Positions 60,365 to 64,000 of a DNA stretch of 64,000 nt are shown here, one piece after another (within the stretch, counting starts at the first letter, position 1; the number at the start of each line of letters is the position of its first letter). Source of the stretch: Actinomadura_C sp036008685 (lineage in GTDB: Bacteria; Actinomycetota; Actinomycetes; Streptosporangiales; Streptosporangiaceae); NCBI GenBank assembly GCA_036008685.1, contig DASYNF010000124.1, forward strand, positions 1 to 64,000, given 5' to 3'. The notes under the pieces were generated by a model. It was not told the origin of the DNA. It worked only from the letters and a program-made list of their open reading frames with translations, and searched no databases. The position numbers and the translations under genes were made by a program.

Positions 60365-62086
60365 TCAGTGGCGGTCCTGCTTCTCGTCCGGGCGGCACAC
60401 CAGGCAGGGCGTGCAGCCGCGCGCCATGGCCTCTGCTCGCGGCAGGGTCTCCAGGTCTTCGTCGTCGTCGCCGATGTCCTCGATGAGCGCACAATCGCCA
60501 CGGTGGTAGCGCTTCGTGCCGCTCAGGATCCTCACCTGCGGCCCGTCGTCCCCATCGGCCTCCGGGAGCCACTCGGCCTCGCCGCCCGGGTCCTCGGCCG
60601 TGTCCTCGGAGCCCGCGTCATCGGCGGACGGCTCGTCCGCGGAGGTCTCCGGCCACGCGTCGTGGGACTCGTCCTGGTCGGCCTCGTCGACGTCGGTCCT
60701 CGGCCCCGTGCGGTCACCGGCCGTCCCTGCCGCGGGTCCGTCGTCTCCGGCCGTTTCGGCCTCCGCCGGTCCTGCGATGGCGGTGTCCGCATCGGCGGCC
60801 GTGCCGACGTGCGCGCCGGCGTCCTCGTCGAGGTCCGCGGTCATCTCCGCGTCGGCCGTGGTGCCGGTACGCGCGTCGGCCGGCCCTTCGGGCTCCCGGC
60901 CGGCCGTGCCGATGTGCGCCTCGGCCACCGTGCCCTCGTCGTCCTTGTCCGCCTCGCCGGCCTCGTCCCAGCGGGCGCCGATGCCGGTGCCCCGGTCCGG
61001 GTCCAGGTCGGACCAGTGCTCGCCGGCCGGGTCGACGGCCTCGAACTCCGCCGTCGCGGCACGCTCGGCCGGCCGTATCGGCTGATCCTGGGTCTTGTCC
61101 TCGTCGCCGTCGGCGACGGTCTCCGCGGCCTTGTCCGCGAGCGCGCCCCTATCGTGATGGGCCGCCGCATGTCCTGTCGTGGCGGCCGCATCGGCCGGGG
61201 CCGCCGCATCCGCCACATCGTCTTGGCCGGACCGGCCCGCCGCCGGCGTCCAGCGGGAGCCTGACCGGTCCCAACCGGGTCCCGCGGACCAGTCGTCGCC
61301 GGAGGGCCGGCCGGCGGACGGCGCCGCCTCCGGGTCGCTCCAGGGATCGGTCGCGGCGGGGAGATCGGGATAGGTCTGGTGTGAGGCGAAGGCGCCTGTG
61401 CCCGAGACGGAGTGGTCTCCGTCACGCTTGTCGAGCCCCGTATCCGCCGTCCCCATGGGAGCGGCGGCCGCGGGCGCCTCGCCCTGCCGCCCCGGTGAGT
61501 CGGCGACCCGGCCACGGCGGGTCACGGCCCCCGCTCGTTCCACCGTGTCACGGCTCCGCTCCGCCGCGACCGCGGCGCGCGCCGCCAATGCGGTGTCCGG
61601 CATGCAGGCCGTGCACGGGCTGAAGCCCTCTTCCCGGGCCTCTGCGTAGGTCAGTTCTTCCTTGTCCCGTCCCATGAGCTGGCGACAGGAATCCAGGTGA
61701 TACCTCTTGCGGCCGCGGACGACGTAGGTGACCGCGTCGGCCGGCACATCGGCCCTGGGGGCGGGGATGGTGGCGGTGTCCTCGGTACCGGGCCAGTCGG
61801 GGCCGGCGCCCGGGACGGCGGCGTCGTTGCCGGCCGTCCTGCGGGCGTTCTTGGCCGCCTTGGACGTTCCCGCCTGGGAGGAGCCGGACGCGCCGAAGAG
61901 TTCGCCGCGGCGGAGGAACACCCCAAGGGCCAGGCACAGGGCGGAGACGATACTGATCCCGATCGAGACATGGATCAGGGTCAGCCCATCGTGGCCCAGG
62001 ACCTCGGTACCCGAATTGCCGAACAAGATGCCCGCGATGAGCAGGGCTATCGCCAGCACAACGAGTACGCCACTCAGGATGATCAC
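60365..62086 (-). CDS. Acidic membrane protein with two Cys/His metal-like motifs
   Basis: Not assigned to a family; 573 aa. Two membrane helices (about 3-23 and 38-58) are followed by two copies of one module, near residues 120-165 and 520-565. The pattern is a V/R-rich strand, R-YH-x5-C, a spacer, an acidic helix, then G-x2-PC-x2-C (KRYHLDSC...GFSPCTAC and KRYHRGDC...GCTPCLVC). It resembles Ada-type metal-binding units. Between them lie about 350 residues rich in Asp, Glu, Ala and Thr, probably disordered. GTG at 62086 follows GGGAG. It is downstream of wag31 on the same strand. Confidence 0.75.
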   Translation of the reverse strand: MIILSGVLVVLAIALLIAGILFGNSGTEVLGHDGLTLIHVSIGISIVSALCLALGVFLRRGELFGASGSSQAGTSKAAKNARRTAGNDAAVPGAGPDWPGTEDTATIPAPRADVPADAVTYVVRGRKRYHLDSCRQLMGRDKEELTYAEAREEGFSPCTACMPDTALAARAAVAAERSRDTVERAGAVTRRGRVADSPGRQGEAPAAAAPMGTADTGLDKRDGDHSVSGTGAFASHQTYPDLPAATDPWSDPEAAPSAGRPSGDDWSAGPGWDRSGSRWTPAAGRSGQDDVADAAAPADAAATTGHAAAHHDRGALADKAAETVADGDEDKTQDQPIRPAERAATAEFEAVDPAGEHWSDLDPDRGTGIGARWDEAGEADKDDEGTVAEAHIGTAGREPEGPADARTGTTADAEMTADLDEDAGAHVGTAADADTAIAGPAEAETAGDDGPAAGTAGDRTGPRTDVDEADQDESHDAWPETSADEPSADDAGSEDTAEDPGGEAEWLPEADGDDGPQVRILSGTKRYHRGDCALIEDIGDDDEDLETLPRAEAMARGCTPCLVCRPDEKQDRH

Positions 62087-62281
62087 AGGGTCTCTCTCCC
62101 TCTACAGGCCAACCGTCGGCCCGGTGTAGCCGTCGTCGGTCACGAGCGCCATCGGGATGACATCAAGGTCGTCCACGGCGCAACCGTCGGGCAGACACTA
62201 TCGTCTGCGGGTCCCGGCCGACGGGCACAGCGAGCTGGTCCGCTCGCCATGCGGTTCCATGCTCCACGCGATTCGATCGTC

Positions 62282-63181
62282 TCAGCGCCGCTCGTGCGGA
62301 GAAGTGTCGCCCGCACCGTGGAAAGCGCCCGTGGGGGTGTGCTGGATGTGCTGCGGCAGCTCGGCCGGCGGCGGCGGGAACGGTGTGGGACCGGTGGCGG
62401 AGGGTCCGCCGCTGGGCTGGCCATTGCGCATGTCGACATGCTGGATCGGGCTCTGCGGCGCTGTCTGGGGCCCTGTCTGCTGACCCATGGACGTGACCGA
62501 GGGAGTGAACGCACCGACCTCGTTGCCGCCGGCCTCGAGGTCACGGAGTTGTCCCTCGAGATACAGCTTCAACCGGCTGCGGTATTCACGCTCGAAGGCG
62601 CGCAGGTGGTCGACCTCCCGCTCGAGCTCCTCACGCTGCTGCACGAGGGTCCCCATGACCTGACGGTGACGGTCCTGGGCATCGCGGTCGAGCGACTCGG
62701 CTCGCGCGCGTGCCTCCCCGACGACCTGGTCGGCCTGGCGGCGGGCCTTGCCGATGATCTCCTCGGCCTCCCGGCGGGCGCGGCCGAGGGTCTCGTCGGC
62801 CTCCCGGCGGGCATCGGCGATCGCCTGGTCGGCGGTCTGCTGCGCGAGCGCCAGAACCCGCGCGGCCGTGTCCATGTTGTCCTCGGTGCTCAGCTGCGTG
62901 CTGAGGCCGCGCATCGGCTCCGGCTCGGGCTCGGGCCGCGAGTGCTCGGGAAGGGACGTGATGTCCGGCTTGGGCTCGACGATCGGAGCCGCCATGGTGG
63001 GCACCTTGCCACGCAGGCTCTCGGCCAGTTTGGCGCGCAGCTCTTCGTTCTCCTGGATGAGCCGGTCGAGCTCCGCCTCGACATCGTCGAGGAAGGCATC
63101 GACCTCCTCTTCGTCGTATCCCGGCCGCAACCGGGTGGTACTGAACTGCTTGTTCCGCACGTCAGCGGGTGTCAACGGCAT
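62282..63181 (-). CDS. wag31: Polar growth protein DivIVA/Wag31
   Basis: This 299-aa protein starts MPLTPADVRNKQFSTTRLRPGYDEEEVDAFLDDVEAEL, the membrane-binding DivIVA head. Two coiled-coil stretches (about 28-55 and 105-215) are separated by a Pro/Glu linker, and it ends in a Gln/Pro-rich tail. It marks poles and directs apical wall growth in actinomycetes. It follows yggT by 49 nt in the sepF-yggT-wag31 order. Confidence 0.96.
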   Translation of the reverse strand: MPLTPADVRNKQFSTTRLRPGYDEEEVDAFLDDVEAELDRLIQENEELRAKLAESLRGKVPTMAAPIVEPKPDITSLPEHSRPEPEPEPMRGLSTQLSTEDNMDTAARVLALAQQTADQAIADARREADETLGRARREAEEIIGKARRQADQVVGEARARAESLDRDAQDRHRQVMGTLVQQREELEREVDHLRAFEREYRSRLKLYLEGQLRDLEAGGNEVGAFTPSVTSMGQQTGPQTAPQSPIQHVDMRNGQPSGGPSATGPTPFPPPPAELPQHIQHTPTGAFHGAGDTSPHERR

Positions 63182-63230
63182 GTTCGTCTCCTTGGCGCAC
63201 TTGGAGTCTGTCCCAAAGGACGGTATCCGA

Positions 63231-63521
63231 TCAGAGCCTCTCCACGAAGATGATCATGATGTAGACCACGATGAAGAGCACCATGAAGCTGAGGTCCAGC
63301 GCTACGTTCCCGAGGCGGACCTGCGGGATGAACCGCCTGAGCAGCTTCAACGGTGGATCGGTGACCGTATACGTGGCTTCGGCCAATACCAGCACCACCC
63401 CCGTGGGTCGCCATTGGCGCGCGAAGGACTGCACCGTCTCCAGCACCAGCCTCCCGATCAGGAACAGCAGGAAGAGGTACAGCAGTGCGCTGAGCACGGC
63501 TCCAACAGTTGTCACGGGCAC
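63231..63521 (-). CDS. YggT-family membrane protein
   Basis: The 96-aa protein has two hydrophobic helices around RLVLETVQSFARQWRPTG and DPPLKLLRRFIPQVRLGNVALDLSF, the YggT pattern. It belongs to the cell-division block between sepF and wag31; its exact role is unknown. GTG at 63521. Confidence 0.94.
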   Translation of the reverse strand: MPVTTVGAVLSALLYLFLLFLIGRLVLETVQSFARQWRPTGVVLVLAEATYTVTDPPLKLLRRFIPQVRLGNVALDLSFMVLFIVVYIMIIFVERL

Positions 63522-63536
63522 TCTCGCATGTGGCGG

Positions 63537-64000
63537 TCAGCTCTGGTTGAAGAATCCTCGTTCTGCCATCCGGGCCTTGTCCTCCGCAGTCACCTCGACA
63601 TTGGCCGGTGACAAGAGGAACACCTTGTTCGTAACACGTTCGATGCTCCCATGTAGTCCGAATACCAGACCTGCCGCGAAGTCGACGAGCCGCTTGGCGT
63701 CGCTGTCGACCATCTCGGTGAGGTTCATGATCACTGGTGTGCCCTCACGGAAGTGCTCACCGATGGTCCTCGCCTCGTTGTAGGTCCTCGGATGCAGCGT
63801 AGTGATACGCGCCAGGTCCGTGGCACCCGAGTCATAGATTGCCACGGAGCGCCGTTCTACGGGAGAGGGGACATGACCATGATCCCGATCGGCCGGGTCC
63901 GTGGCCCTGGTGGTCTGACCGGCCGGTTCCTCGCCGGTGCGATGCCGGTCCGCGGCCTCGTCGTAGAGGTCGTACTCGTCGTAGTCGTCATAGCGGTCGT
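63537..64000 (-). CDS. sepF: Cell-division protein SepF (5' end outside the window)
   Basis: The last 154 or so codons of SepF are present. An acidic Tyr/Asp-rich linker (YDDYDEYDLYDEAADRH) precedes the conserved domain (PRTYNEARTIGEHFREGTPVIMNLTEM, then DFAAGLVFGLHGSIERV). SepF anchors FtsZ to the membrane; the N-terminal amphipathic helix lies beyond position 64000. It is first of the sepF-yggT-wag31 block seen here, 15 nt before yggT. Confidence 0.95.
   Translation of the reverse strand, partial: DRYDDYDEYDLYDEAADRHRTGEEPAGQTTRATDPADRDHGHVPSPVERRSVAIYDSGATDLARITTLHPRTYNEARTIGEHFREGTPVIMNLTEMVDSDAKRLVDFAAGLVFGLHGSIERVTNKVFLLSPANVEVTAEDKARMAERGFFNQS

Noticed and set aside
1..64000. CRISPR arrays, insertion sequences, phage genes, tRNA or rRNA genes
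   Set aside because: No regular spaced repeats, transposase motifs, integrase, cloverleaf or rRNA segments were seen by reading both strands.

Overview
The window is a 64-kb, very GC-rich chromosomal segment of an actinomycete, probably of the Streptosporangiales (Actinomadura/Nonomuraea-like; this placement is an inference). The evidence is third-position GC bias, frequent GTG/TTG starts, SepF-YggT-Wag31 cell-division genes, a dual-function PriA isomerase with no trpF, a Scr1/DUF397 module and a TIGR03085 (mycothiol-type) protein. The backbone order sepF-yggT-wag31-ileS-dksA-lspA-rluD-dnaE-hisDCB-hisH-priA-hisF-hisI-trpCBA-lgt-gltBD is the familiar actinobacterial core block, read here mostly on the minus strand.

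Layout. 0-6.1 kb: gltB-gltD glutamate synthase. 6.5-9.4 kb: three tandem paralogous single-pass membrane proteins with a two-cysteine ectodomain, of unknown function. 9.6-13.0 kb: VIT1-type transporter, lgt, a DsbA-like thioredoxin and its MauE/DoxX-like membrane partner. 13.2-19 kb: trpA, trpB, trpC, a DUF2752 membrane protein, an atypical response regulator, a Trp-associated membrane protein and hisI; trpE, expected between hisI and the membrane protein, is absent. 19-28.5 kb: cold-shock protein, TIGR03085 protein, a heterodimeric ABC exporter with one degenerate ATPase site, a repeat-helix protein, glucose dehydrogenase, a lipoprotein and an acyl-CoA dehydrogenase. 28.6-30.2 kb: priA-hisF. 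30.5-35.3 kb: an accessory island with vapBC, a decayed ATPase/HTH/DUF397 locus, a KimA-like K+ permease and a small membrane protein. 35.4-39.2 kb: hisD-hisC-hisB-small membrane ORF-hisH. 39.2-42.8 kb: PhzF-like enzyme, LON-domain protein, YbaK, DUF2567, DUF6882. 42.9-46.9 kb: a GntR regulator divergent from a three-gene catabolic operon with a clear operator and promoter. 47-56 kb: dnaE, chorismate mutase, a truncated DUF1269 gene, azlCD, rluD, lspA, dksA-like gene and DUF167. 56-64 kb: a T-box riboswitch with ileS, a DUF1707 protein, an acidic two-metal-motif membrane protein, wag31, yggT and the 3' part of sepF, which runs off the window.

How the genes work together. The his and trp genes share PriA, which serves both pathways, but the his cluster is broken into three blocks by accessory insertions. 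The catabolic operon is probably repressed by the divergent GntR protein through a palindrome that covers its start codon. ileS is probably controlled at translation by uncharged tRNA-Ile through an ultrashort-stem-I T-box.

I found no CRISPR array, complete insertion sequence, rRNA or tRNA gene. The most notable points are the asymmetric ABC exporter, the three-paralogue membrane array, the ileS T-box, the decayed Scr1-type locus with a reconstructable one-base deletion, and the loss of trpE from its usual slot.
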